Source: an uncultured Bacilli bacterium (GTDB taxonomy: Bacteria; Bacillota_I; Bacilli_A; RF39; UBA660). Taken from it: a DNA stretch of 41,861 nucleotides. Numbering within the stretch: position 1 is the stretch's first letter; the number at the start of each line of letters is the position of its first letter. Both the position numbers and the translations under genes were made by a program. Where the stretch lies: positions 1 through 41,861 of the forward strand of contig CAKOXD010000011.1 of NCBI GenBank assembly GCA_934130005.1, in the 5' to 3' direction. The notes under the pieces were generated by a model. It was not told the origin of the DNA, did not search any database, and was given only the letters and a program-made list of their open reading frames with translations. This document shows positions 9,475 to 16,440 of this stretch, piece after piece.

Positions 9475-9927
9475 TTAAATAGTTAGTTTCTCTTTTATTT
9501 TTATTTTATTTGCTTGTTCTTGTAATTCTTCTTTTATTTGTTCATATTCTTCTACTTTTACATTTAAGTTTTCATAATATTTTATTAATCTTAATAAACA
9601 TTTATAATATTTTATTTCATCTAATTCATCTACTGGTTCTTTATAATATATATTATCTGTTATTATTCTATTTAACTTTAAATAGCTATCTTTTTTTAAT
9701 GTTCTATTTAATGAATCACAATTAGTTAATCTAATATTTTCAAGTTTGTAATTTTTATTTTTTGCTGAACCACTTATTGGTAACATATATCTTTTATCTT
9801 CTTTTTCACAAATTATTAAACAAGGTCTTTTTAGATATATATCTCTATTTTCTATTATTTTATCTTCTTTTAAATCTTTAAAAATTATATTTTTTACTAT
9901 TATTATTTTTCTTTCATTATTAAACAC
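9475..9927 (-). CDS. MazF/PemK-like toxin-fold protein, solitary
   Basis: A protein of about 150 residues. The middle resembles the MazF/PemK ribonuclease barrel: RDIYLKRPCLIICEKEDKRYMLPISGS (usual GDiv...RPvlVi.n.....y.vvPITS) and later LKKDSYLKLNRIITDN (usual L.kdS.v.l.qirtidk). A helical, acidic-basic C-terminal tail of about 45 residues (YKCLLRLIKYYENLNVKVEEYEQIKEEL) is extra. AbiQ/ToxN-type endoRNases are an alternative. The reading frame is open to an ATG at 9966, but that ATG overlaps a promoter -10 box; I prefer GTG at 9927, preceded by AGGTTGTGAT-AGA. No antitoxin gene is next to it, and the neighbours (ssb, pdp) are housekeeping genes. Confidence 0.45.
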   Translation of the reverse strand: MFNNERKIIIVKNIIFKDLKEDKIIENRDIYLKRPCLIICEKEDKRYMLPISGSAKNKNYKLENIRLTNCDSLNRTLKKDSYLKLNRIITDNIYYKEPVDELDEIKYYKCLLRLIKYYENLNVKVEEYEQIKEELQEQANKIKIKEKLTI

Positions 9928-9956
9928 TCTATCACAACCTACTACTACTATATGTA

Positions 9957-9985
9957 ATTTTACCATATGAAATGTTTCTTTTCAA
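9957..9985 (-). promoter_or_regulatory. Sigma-A-type promoter of the MazF-like gene
   Basis: TTGAAA (9980-9985), 17-base spacer, TAAAAT (9957-9962) on the minus strand, directly after the ssb terminator. Transcription would start near 9950, past the upstream ATG at 9966, which supports the GTG start at 9927. Confidence 0.6.
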
Positions 9986-9986
9986 T

Positions 9987-10012
9987 AAAAAAACTAGAAA
10001 TCTAGTTTTTTT
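9987..10012 (-). terminator. ssb terminator
   Basis: A 12-bp inverted repeat (AAAAAAACTAGA / TCTAGTTTTTTT) with a very short loop and T run; it overlaps the ssb stop codon (10011-10013). Confidence 0.8.
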
Positions 10013-10331
10013 AATTCTTTTTGCTTGATAAATATGTTACTTTTTCAGCCACTAATTCCATTATTGTTTTATTTTCTTCTTCTTCTATTTTTCTAGATTG
10101 TAATCTACCTTTTATACCAAGTAAATCCCCTTTATGACAATATTCAACAGCATTTTCTGCAATTCCTTTCCAAAGTGTACATGAGATAAAATCTGTATCA
10201 TATTCTCCATCCACATTTTTATATGTTCTTGGGACTGCTACTGTTATATTAGTAACTTTATTTCCATTTTCTGTTTCATATAATTCTGGATCTCTTACGA
10301 GTCTTCCTACAACTACTGTTTGATTTAGCAA
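10011..10331 (-). CDS. ssb: Single-stranded DNA-binding protein, tail-less (SsbB-like)
   Basis: One OB-fold of 106 residues: LNQTVVVGRLVRDPELYETENG, NITVAVPRTYKNVDGEYDTDFISCTLWKGIAENAVEY (split motifs), GDLLGIKGRLQSR and a final VAEKVTYLSSKKN. The disordered linker and acidic DDxPF-type tip that recruits partner proteins are missing, as in the Bacillus SsbB paralogue used in transformation. It could be a second ssb or this lineage's reduced single copy; replication genes rpsF/rpsR, the usual neighbours of main ssb, are absent here. It starts with TTG, fixed by a very strong AAGGAGGTGA site 5 bases upstream. Transcribed alone between two terminators. Confidence 0.93.
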   Translation of the reverse strand: MLNQTVVVGRLVRDPELYETENGNKVTNITVAVPRTYKNVDGEYDTDFISCTLWKGIAENAVEYCHKGDLLGIKGRLQSRKIEEEENKTIMELVAEKVTYLSSKKN

Positions 10332-10367
10332 TTTTTCACCTCCTTACAAGTAAAATTTATCATAATA

Positions 10368-10401
10368 AAAATAAGAAAACAAATGACAGTTTTCTTATTT
10401 T
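10368..10401 (-). terminator. sufB terminator
   Basis: A 13-bp perfect stem (AAAATAAGAAAAC / GTTTTCTTATTTT) with an 8-base loop, followed on the minus strand by more T residues. It separates sufB from ssb. The 85 bases between it and the sufB stop are T-rich low-complexity DNA with no gene. Confidence 0.7.
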
Positions 10402-10487
10402 ATTTGAATATTTTTTTTAATTTTTTTATTTTTGTTTAACAGTTTTTTTATTTTTGATAATTTATATTTTATTTTATATTTTTTTTA

Positions 10488-11801
10488 TTAAAAATAATCT
10501 TTTAATAAATGATTTAATTCAACTGCATATTCCATAGGAAGTTCTTCTCTAAATCTATCTATAAATCCCATTATTATTAATTCTTTTGCTTTTTCTTCAG
10601 TTATTCCCCTACTCATTAAGTAGAATAATTTTTCTTTTGAAATTTTGGCTACTGTTGCTTCATGTTCTATATAAGATGAATTATTACCAACTAAATTTGT
10701 TGGAATTGTATCACTTTTTGAATCATCATCTATTATTATAGTATCGCATTTTACTGTACTACTTGAATTTATTGCATCTTTTACTATTTTTACCATTCCT
10801 CTATATGAAGAATTACCACCATTAACAGCAATTGATTTAGAAATTATATTACTTGTAGTATTAGGTGCTAGATGAATCATTTTTGCTCCTGCATCTTGAA
10901 TTTGATCTTTACTTGCTAGTGCTATACTTATACAGTTTCCTTTAGCATATTTTCCATTTAAAATACAACATGGATATTTCATATTTACTTTAGATCCTAT
11001 ATTTCCATCTATCCATTCCATTAGTCCGCCACTTTCTACTATAGCTCTTTTAGTTACTAAATTGTAAACATCAGTTGACCAATTTTGAATAGTTGTATAT
11101 CTACATTTTGCGTTCTTTTCTACATATATTTCTACAACTGCCGCATGTAGTGAATCACTTGTATAAGTAGGTGCTGTACATCCTTCCATGTAATGTAATT
11201 CACTACCCTCATCTACTATTATAAGTGTTCTTTCAAATTGTCCCATATTTTTGCTATTAATTCTAAAATAACTTTGAAGTGGTCTATCTATTTTAGTATT
11301 TTTAGGAATATATATAAATGATCCTCCACTCCATACAGCTCCATTTAAAGCTGTATACTTATTTTCATCATATTTTACTAATTTATTAAAATATTTTTTG
11401 AATAGTTTTGGATATTTTTTTAAAGCTGTATCTGTATCACAAAATATTACATTTTTTTCTTCAAGTTCTTTTATCATATTATGATACACTGCAACACTAT
11501 CAAATTGTGCTCCTACACCATCTAAATATTTATGTTCTGCTTCTATTAATCCCAAATCACTAAATGTATCTTTTACTTTTTTATCGACTTTATTCCAATT
11601 ATTTTCTACTTCATCTGCTATTTTTTTATAGTATGTGATTATATCAAAATCTATATTTAAAGGTGGCCCAAATTTCGGATTTTTTTTCTGTTCGAATGTT
11701 TTATATGAATTTAATCTAAATTCTGTCATCCATTTTGGTTCTTTTTTTATTTTTGATAGTTCTAATACTGTATTTTCATTTAATTTTTCTAATGTTTTCA
11801 T
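10488..11801 (-). CDS. sufB: Fe-S cluster assembly scaffold SufB
   Basis: SufB is the scaffold part of the SufBC(D) complex that builds Fe-S clusters in the cytoplasm. The 437-residue protein has the N-terminal helical part (EPKWMTEFRLNSYKTFE), the beta-helix core (VWSGGSFIYIPKNTKID, LHYMEGCTAPTYTSDSLHAA, WSTDVYNLVTKRA) and the conserved end (KSDTIPTNLVGNNSSYIEHEATVAKISKEKLFYLMSRG, split motifs; then ELPMEYAVELNHLL). It is slightly shorter than the usual 465 residues. The start follows GGTGAT-GTC-ATG. It is last in an operon with sufU and two unknown genes; sufC, sufD and sufS are not in the window, so the ATPase and desulfurase must be elsewhere. Confidence 0.95.
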   Translation of the reverse strand: MKTLEKLNENTVLELSKIKKEPKWMTEFRLNSYKTFEQKKNPKFGPPLNIDFDIITYYKKIADEVENNWNKVDKKVKDTFSDLGLIEAEHKYLDGVGAQFDSVAVYHNMIKELEEKNVIFCDTDTALKKYPKLFKKYFNKLVKYDENKYTALNGAVWSGGSFIYIPKNTKIDRPLQSYFRINSKNMGQFERTLIIVDEGSELHYMEGCTAPTYTSDSLHAAVVEIYVEKNAKCRYTTIQNWSTDVYNLVTKRAIVESGGLMEWIDGNIGSKVNMKYPCCILNGKYAKGNCISIALASKDQIQDAGAKMIHLAPNTTSNIISKSIAVNGGNSSYRGMVKIVKDAINSSSTVKCDTIIIDDDSKSDTIPTNLVGNNSSYIEHEATVAKISKEKLFYLMSRGITEEKAKELIIMGFIDRFREELPMEYAVELNHLLKDYF

Positions 11802-11854
11802 GACATCACCATTAATATTATACTAAAAAAAAAAGATTTTTTAAATATAATTTG

Positions 11855-12508
11855 TTAAAATCTTTTTATTATTAATTTTTTATTTTGAACATTGTTTTCC
11901 TGTTGATAGTCTATTATTCTATCTATTTTTTCATCTTCTTTTAACATTGTATAAATTATAGAGCTTTGTAATTTATCATTTATCATTTTTTGTTCTACTA
12001 CATAAGTTGAATCTTTTATATTTATTATTTGTGATTCTAATCTATTTTTTATTTTAAATCTACTTAGTTCTATTATTTCACCATCTGTTATTATATTTAC
12101 ATCTATTATTTTTCCTTTTTTTCTTTTTTTTATTAATGTATACATATTATTAGGATTCATTTTATAAATTTTTATATTTTTTTCTTTTAACTTATTTAGT
12201 TTATTTATATATTCGTGTGAAAGTTCAGTTATAAGTTTATTTTCTTCTTTTGTTAATAGTTTTGTTATATAAAATATATCTATATCATAATCAAGTGATA
12301 TTATATATCCTTCTTTTTCTGCTTTTTTTACTATATATGTTAAATCTAATTTATTTATTTTTTCTTTTATATTTATAAATATTTCTGTATATTTAGGGTT
12401 TTGTTTTAATATATATAAATCACTTTCTAAATCTGATAATCTAAATTTTGTTATTCCATTATTTTTTAATTCTTTAACTAAAATTAAAAAATTAATATAT
12501 TCATTCAT
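11855..12508 (-). CDS. Unknown protein between sufU and sufB
   Basis: A 217-residue, soluble, Lys/Ile/Asn-rich protein that I do not recognise. The first half is predicted helical (NFLILVKELKNNGITKFRLSDL, KEKINKLDLTYIVKKAEKEGYI), compatible with a small helix-turn-helix-like unit, followed by LLTKEENKLITELSHEYINKL and a strand-rich part (GKIIDVNIITDGEIIELSRFKIK). It has no Cys at all, so it is not a metal-cluster carrier. It starts 3 bases after the preceding gene and ends 53 before sufB, so it belongs to the suf operon and may serve it. Confidence 0.7.
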   Translation of the reverse strand: MNEYINFLILVKELKNNGITKFRLSDLESDLYILKQNPKYTEIFINIKEKINKLDLTYIVKKAEKEGYIISLDYDIDIFYITKLLTKEENKLITELSHEYINKLNKLKEKNIKIYKMNPNNMYTLIKKRKKGKIIDVNIITDGEIIELSRFKIKNRLESQIINIKDSTYVVEQKMINDKLQSSIIYTMLKEDEKIDRIIDYQQENNVQNKKLIIKRF

Positions 12509-12511
12509 ATA

Positions 12512-12868
12512 TTATTTTTTTCCTTTTTCTTGTTTATCATATTTATTTACAATATAGTTATATTTTATTTTTGATAATATACTAATATCTTCTGGTTTTA
12601 ATTCATTTAATTTTAATGCATATTCTTTACCTTCTTCTATATTTTGATTTGGTAATATTTGATTATATTTATTTCTTTTAATTATTTCATATCTTTTACT
12701 TAGGTCTGTTATATCAACAGCTAAATTTGTTTCTCTATCTATAATACATAGTATTTCTTTTGTTATTTCTTTTTCTGCATTATATACAGTACTTCCTTCT
12801 TGAACTGTTCCTGTAGCATTTATTTTTTTAAATTTACCTATTTCTACTTTTTTTATTTCGTAATTCAT
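12512..12868 (-). CDS. Unknown small protein in the suf operon
   Basis: A 118-residue protein with no recognised family. The N-terminal half looks beta-rich (YEIKKVEIGKFKKINATGTV, ITKEILCIIDRETNLAVDI), the C-terminal half helical and basic (KLNELKPEDISILSKIKYNYI). One Cys only. It begins immediately after the sufU stop with GGAGAG overlapping the end of sufU, so translation is coupled. It could be an adaptor or a spore/envelope protein carried along; nothing in the sequence decides. Confidence 0.7.
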   Translation of the reverse strand: MNYEIKKVEIGKFKKINATGTVQEGSTVYNAEKEITKEILCIIDRETNLAVDITDLSKRYEIIKRNKYNQILPNQNIEEGKEYALKLNELKPEDISILSKIKYNYIVNKYDKQEKGKK

Positions 12869-12869
12869 T

Positions 12870-13298
12870 TTATCTCTCCTTTACTTTGTTTATCACTTTT
12901 TCAAATCCCCACCATGGAAGTAATACACATTTTTTTCTGTTTGGTTGTTTATATATATCATTATAAACGTTTGCTTCTTCTAATATTTCTTCATTATAGT
13001 TTTCTTCATTTATCATTTTATTAAAATTTTTGTAAATTTCTATTGCTTCTTCTAAAGTTTTTCCAATTAACATTTTTATCATTATTGATGTTGATGATGT
13101 ACATATAGCACATGCTTCCCCATCAAATCTTGCATCTATTATTTTTCCATTTTCTATTTTTACCATTAAATCTATTTCATCTATACATGATTCATTGTTA
13201 GTATTAACTTTTATATATGAATTATCATCAATAAGTCCTTTATTCATTGGATTTTGATAATTTTCTAAAATTATATCTCTTCTAAATTGTTGATCCAT
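12870..13298 (-). CDS. sufU: SufU sulfur-transfer / Fe-S assembly protein
   Basis: SufU is the zinc-dependent sulfurtransferase that takes persulfide from the desulfurase SufS and hands it to SufBC(D). The 142-residue IscU-like fold has all ligands known for Bacillus SufU at matching places: Cys38 and Asp40 (NNESCIDEI), Cys63 (DGEACAIC, with an additional Cys66), and Cys124 (RKKCVLLPW). The insert between the second and third ligands that separates SufU from IscU is present (about residues 90-115). It is the first gene of the operon. The additional Cys66 replaces the usual Ser. sufS, normally next door, is missing. Confidence 0.93.
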   Translation of the reverse strand: MDQQFRRDIILENYQNPMNKGLIDDNSYIKVNTNNESCIDEIDLMVKIENGKIIDARFDGEACAICTSSTSIMIKMLIGKTLEEAIEIYKNFNKMINEENYNEEILEEANVYNDIYKQPNRKKCVLLPWWGFEKVINKVKER

Positions 13299-13320
13299 AA
13301 TATCGCTTCTTTCAATATAT

Positions 13321-13349
13321 ATTTTAACATCATATTATAATTTTTTCAA
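13321..13349 (-). promoter_or_regulatory. Promoter of the sufU-sufB operon
   Basis: TTGAAA (13344-13349), 17-base spacer, TAAAAT (13321-13326) on the minus strand, 22 bases before the sufU ATG. No operator-like repeat is visible. Confidence 0.65.
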
Positions 13350-13362
13350 GTTAAAAAAGACA

Positions 13363-14307
13363 TTATCCATGTCTTCCTCCTCCACTTGAATGTCCACCAC
13401 CACTTGAACCACTATGACTTCCTCCACCTGATCCACCACTTGATGAAGATGATGTATATGAAGTAGTTTTTGATGTTATAAATTTATCTTCTTTTATATT
13501 ATAATTAATTGTTTTTTTATCTATATATAAAGATGCTTCTGTAGCCTTTTTGATCATTTTATTTTTTTTAACTAATATAATTAAAATTGTTGATGTAATT
13601 GCAGTTGAAATAACAAAACATAAAATAAATGGTGGAACATAGTGTTTTTTTATGAATCCATTTTCATCTATATAGCTATGTTTATAAGTTGGAGCAATTC
13701 CTTTATTATAGTAGTTTAGACATTTATCTTTAAATTGTTCAAATCCTTTTAGGTATTTATCATTTGAAAGTTTATAATATATACTATCTAAAATGTCATC
13801 ATATCTATCTTGATCAAAATACAGTTGTGCTTTTCCAAATGTATACATATCATAGTATCTATTAGCTGAATAATTATTTCTTAATAAAAGTATTCCATCA
13901 TAGTGTTCTAAATCTAATCCGAAATCATTATAATCATAAAAATCTGCTGCATAATCTTCATTTTCTTTATCATAAGTATATGACATATCAATTGTAACAA
14001 AAATCATTTCCATACCAGTTTTATCCATAAATTCTTTTGAATATGAATATATAGTTTGTTCTTCTTCATCAGTTAATATATCAGCAAAGTCATAAACTTT
14101 TTTATTTGAATCAACATACGGAGTAGAAATTACATTATCTAAATTAGAATCTGTTATTTTCCAATGTTTATTTACTCCATAATTATTTTCTTGATTTCTT
14201 TCTTTTGTTACTACTTTATTTTTTGTTGTATCTAAGTCTGCTTTTACACAATTTATATTTATAAATAGTATTAAAAAAGTTAATAATAATAATTTTATCT
14301 TTTTCAT
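13363..14307 (-). CDS. TPM-domain (YgcG-like) membrane protein with Gly/Ser/His tail
   Basis: A 314-residue protein with a signal peptide (residues 1-23, ending near VKA), an extracellular TPM_phosphatase domain (YDFADILTDEEEQTIYSYSKEF, GMEMIFVTID, GILLLRNN), one membrane helix near residues 225-247 (PPFILCFVISTAITSTILI) and a cytosolic tail ending in a Gly/Ser/His-rich stretch. This layout is typical of YgcG-type TPM proteins, whose role in bacteria is envelope-linked but poorly known. Its ATG overlaps the stop of the upstream zinc-ribbon gene (TAATG), so the two are coupled; the tail may be a low-complexity adhesive or metal-binding segment. A stretch of 64 bases to the sufU ATG holds the suf promoter. 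Confidence 0.82.
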   Translation of the reverse strand: MKKIKLLLLTFLILFININCVKADLDTTKNKVVTKERNQENNYGVNKHWKITDSNLDNVISTPYVDSNKKVYDFADILTDEEEQTIYSYSKEFMDKTGMEMIFVTIDMSYTYDKENEDYAADFYDYNDFGLDLEHYDGILLLRNNYSANRYYDMYTFGKAQLYFDQDRYDDILDSIYYKLSNDKYLKGFEQFKDKCLNYYNKGIAPTYKHSYIDENGFIKKHYVPPFILCFVISTAITSTILIILVKKNKMIKKATEASLYIDKKTINYNIKEDKFITSKTTSYTSSSSSGGSGGGSHSGSSGGGHSSGGGRHG

Positions 14308-15359
14308 TATAAATTACCTGCCTTATATATAATATAGCTTACTAGAATAACTGATAAAAATAATATAACATATGTAATTATTCCTATTATTATAGCTTTT
14401 TTCTTATCAAGAGGTATATCTCCTATAAATTCTCCTGTTTGCCCATTCATTGCAAATAAATAATATTTATTATTATATTTAACATTTACCATCCATACTG
14501 GAAGTAAGACATATTCTATATTGTTATTTTTTGCTTCTAAGTTATTACTTTTTTCTACTTTAGTTGTATAATTTGTCATATCTGATAACATTATATTTCT
14601 TCCAGATTTAAGTGCTCTTTTTTGTGCTATTTCATATGATTCTTCTTTTTCTACATTGTATTTTTCTGCTAAAAAACCTGATAAATATGCATGATTATAA
14701 TCAACTAATTCACTATAATCAAATGGTTCTATTGTATTCATTATTTCATCAATAAATTTTGTTGAACCATCAACTGGAATTCTATTAAAAATCATACTTC
14801 CTTGTCTTACCATTTCATAATAATCTGTTTTAGTATAATGTGTATTTCCACTTGACCAATGTTTTACCTTTGTTCCTTTTGCTTCTATTTTACCATCTAC
14901 TAAAATATCAAATAACCAAAATGGAATATAAACTCCTGTTATTTTTTCTATATTTTTTTCATTTACAAAACTTTTAGGGACTAAAGGTCTTCCTTTTTTT
15001 ATTTTTTTAAATGCTTCAATTGCTTCTTTTTTTTCTTTTTTAAAAGGTATTATTTTACTTGGGGCAAATTTACCTGTTAGTCTATTTTTTATAATCGAAG
15101 TATTTCCACAATATACACAAAAAGTTGCAGAGGTATCTTTATCTGTTATAATAGCTGCTCCACAATCTGGACAATTATATACATAATATTCATCTTCTAT
15201 AGATTCTTTTTCTGTATTATTTTTTTCATCTTCCATATTTTTTAATTGTTCTGCAGTAAATTCACTTTTACAATATTCACATTTAAATTTACCTAATGTA
15301 GGATTAAATTTAAGTGGTGCCCCACAAACTAAACATTTATTATCTATTACATCATTCAT
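14307..15359 (-). CDS. Zinc-ribbon membrane protein paired with TPM protein
   Basis: A 350-residue protein starting with two zinc ribbons: CLVCGAPLKFNPTLGKFKCEYC (CxxC-x14-CxxC, near residues 9-30) and CPDCGAAIITDKDTSATFCVYCG (near 64-86). A soluble middle of about 210 residues follows (VNEKNIEKITGVYIPFWLFDI, YVLLPVWMVNVKYNNKYYLFAMNGQTGE, split motifs), then one C-terminal membrane helix (IIIGIITYVILFLSVILVSYII). The IPFWLFD and LLPVWMVN segments with two ribbons in front match a widespread Bacillota family usually encoded beside TPM/YgcG proteins; its role is unknown. First gene of the two-gene operon, start set by AAGGTGAAAATG. Confidence 0.8.
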   Translation of the reverse strand: MNDVIDNKCLVCGAPLKFNPTLGKFKCEYCKSEFTAEQLKNMEDEKNNTEKESIEDEYYVYNCPDCGAAIITDKDTSATFCVYCGNTSIIKNRLTGKFAPSKIIPFKKEKKEAIEAFKKIKKGRPLVPKSFVNEKNIEKITGVYIPFWLFDILVDGKIEAKGTKVKHWSSGNTHYTKTDYYEMVRQGSMIFNRIPVDGSTKFIDEIMNTIEPFDYSELVDYNHAYLSGFLAEKYNVEKEESYEIAQKRALKSGRNIMLSDMTNYTTKVEKSNNLEAKNNNIEYVLLPVWMVNVKYNNKYYLFAMNGQTGEFIGDIPLDKKKAIIIGIITYVILFLSVILVSYIIYKAGNL

Positions 15360-15376
15360 ATTTTCACCTTATAACA

Positions 15377-15405
15377 ATTATATACAAAAAATTTTTTTTA
15401 AGCAA
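15377..15405 (-). promoter_or_regulatory. Promoter of the zinc-ribbon/TPM operon
   Basis: TTGCTT (15400-15405), 17-base A/T spacer, consensus TATAAT (15377-15382) on the minus strand, placed between the spoVS terminator and the gene. Confidence 0.65.
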
Positions 15406-15407
15406 TA

Positions 15408-15430
15408 TAAAAAGAAGCTATTTTGCTTCT
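15408..15430 (-). terminator. spoVS terminator
   Basis: AGAAGC / GCTTCT stem with a 6-base loop and T run on the minus strand; the spoVS stop codon (15418-15420) is inside the hairpin. Confidence 0.8.
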
Positions 15431-15678
15431 ACAATTAATTTTATGGCAGTTCTTTCTTCTCCATCTATTACTATATCAGTAAAAGCTGGAATACAAACTA
15501 AATTTTTTCCAGAGGGAGCTACAAATCCTCGTGCGATTGCGATTGCTTTTATTGCTTGATTGAGTGCTCCTGCTCCTATTGCTTGTATTTCTATAGTTGC
15601 TTTTTCTTTAAATAGATTTGCTAAAGCTCCTGCTACTGAATTAGGATTTGATTTTGTTCCTACTTTAAGTATTTCCAT
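15418..15678 (-). CDS. spoVS: Stage V sporulation protein S (SpoVS)
   Basis: An 86-residue Alba-fold protein, nearly full match to the highly conserved family: EILKVGTKSNPNSVAGALAN, IEIQAIGAGALNQAIKAIAIARGF (split), VAPSGKNLVCIPAFTDI and GEERTAIKLIVEAK. In Bacillus SpoVS acts during the switch from polar to asymmetric division and in coat formation; a role as nucleic-acid binding regulator is suggested by the fold. SpoVS also exists in non-sporulating Thermus, so it does not prove sporulation by itself. It is a single-gene transcript flanked by terminators. Confidence 0.96.
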   Translation of the reverse strand: MEILKVGTKSNPNSVAGALANLFKEKATIEIQAIGAGALNQAIKAIAIARGFVAPSGKNLVCIPAFTDIVIDGEERTAIKLIVEAK

Positions 15679-15735
15679 ATAATTAATTCCTCTCTTTCTT
15701 TCAATTAATTATATGATTGTATTCTTTTTATATTC

Positions 15736-15764
15736 AAAAAAAAGAAGGATTATTTTTCTCCTTC
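15736..15764 (-). terminator. Terminator of the YtxH operon
   Basis: GAAGGA / TCCTTC stem with a 9-base loop and eight T residues on the minus strand. The YtxH stop codon (15750-15752) is in the loop. Confidence 0.85.
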
Positions 15765-16163
15765 AAGTTTTTTTAATACTTCTTTTGTTACATCTATTGC
15801 TTTTTCTTTTACAGATTGTGCTGCATTTTCTAAAACAGGTGTTCCTTTTTCTACTGCATAATTTACTAATTCTTCTGCTTTAGTTTGAATATCTTTTGCT
15901 TTTTTCTTTGCAATTTTTAATACTTTTTCTTTATCTAAATCTTTTAATTCAGATTTTATTTCTTCTATTTTATTTTCTATGTTTTCTTTTACTTCTTTTG
16001 CGTCTATTTGTTTTGCTTTGTTAATTAAATCATCCATTTTTTCTTTTAATTCACGTCTTGTTTCACTACCTTTTTTTGGTGCGAATAAAACTCCAAGTCC
16101 TGCTCCTATAGCAACACCTGCTAATAATGTACCTATTGTTTTCTTTTTACTCATCATCATCAT
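15750..16163 (-). CDS. YtxH-domain protein
   Basis: A small membrane-associated protein of about 137 residues: an N-terminal YtxH signature (KKKTIGTLLAGVAIGAGLGVLFAPKKGSETRRELKE, split motifs) whose Gly/Ala-rich segment is hydrophobic, then a long amphipathic Lys/Glu helix region resembling LEA or apolipoprotein-type repeats (KAKQIDAKEVKENIENKIEEIK). YtxH proteins are stress- or envelope-related with no fixed activity. Four ATG codons in a row follow AAGGAAAGGG; I give the first, though the third is better spaced. It overlaps the DUF948 gene: the same bases read as DDDDE-stop there and MMMMSK here. Last gene of a four-gene operon. Confidence 0.8.
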   Translation of the reverse strand: MMMMSKKKTIGTLLAGVAIGAGLGVLFAPKKGSETRRELKEKMDDLINKAKQIDAKEVKENIENKIEEIKSELKDLDKEKVLKIAKKKAKDIQTKAEELVNYAVEKGTPVLENAAQSVKEKAIDVTKEVLKKLEGEK

Positions 16164-16440
16164 CCCTTTCCTTTTTTCTTTTAATTCTATGAGCAAAATT
16201 ACTTATTACATTAAATGCTATTCCAATAAATTTGTCATTGACTGACGAAATAGCATCTGTTACTTTATCTATTGTCCCAAATGCCCCATCTAATTTTCTA
16301 CTTTTTTCACTTATATCTTCTACTAATTTATCTACTTTACCAAGCGTAAGTATCATTTTTATTCCTAAGAATATTAATACTATTAACAATATACTTCCTA
16401 GTAAAAATAATGTATATTGGAAAAATAAACTTGCATCCAT
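16147..16440 (-). CDS. DUF948-type membrane protein
   Basis: A 97-residue protein with one N-terminal membrane helix (FFQYTLFLLGSILLIVLIFLGIK) and a short coiled-coil region (KLVEDISEKSRKLDGAFGTIDKVTDAIS) of the DUF948 kind, ending in basic then acidic residues (KRKKERDDDDE). DUF948 and YtxH genes are commonly adjacent in Bacillota, which supports both calls. Its ATG overlaps the stop of the upstream gene (TAATG). Function unknown. Confidence 0.72.
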   Translation of the reverse strand: MDASLFFQYTLFLLGSILLIVLIFLGIKMILTLGKVDKLVEDISEKSRKLDGAFGTIDKVTDAISSVNDKFIGIAFNVISNFAHRIKRKKERDDDDE

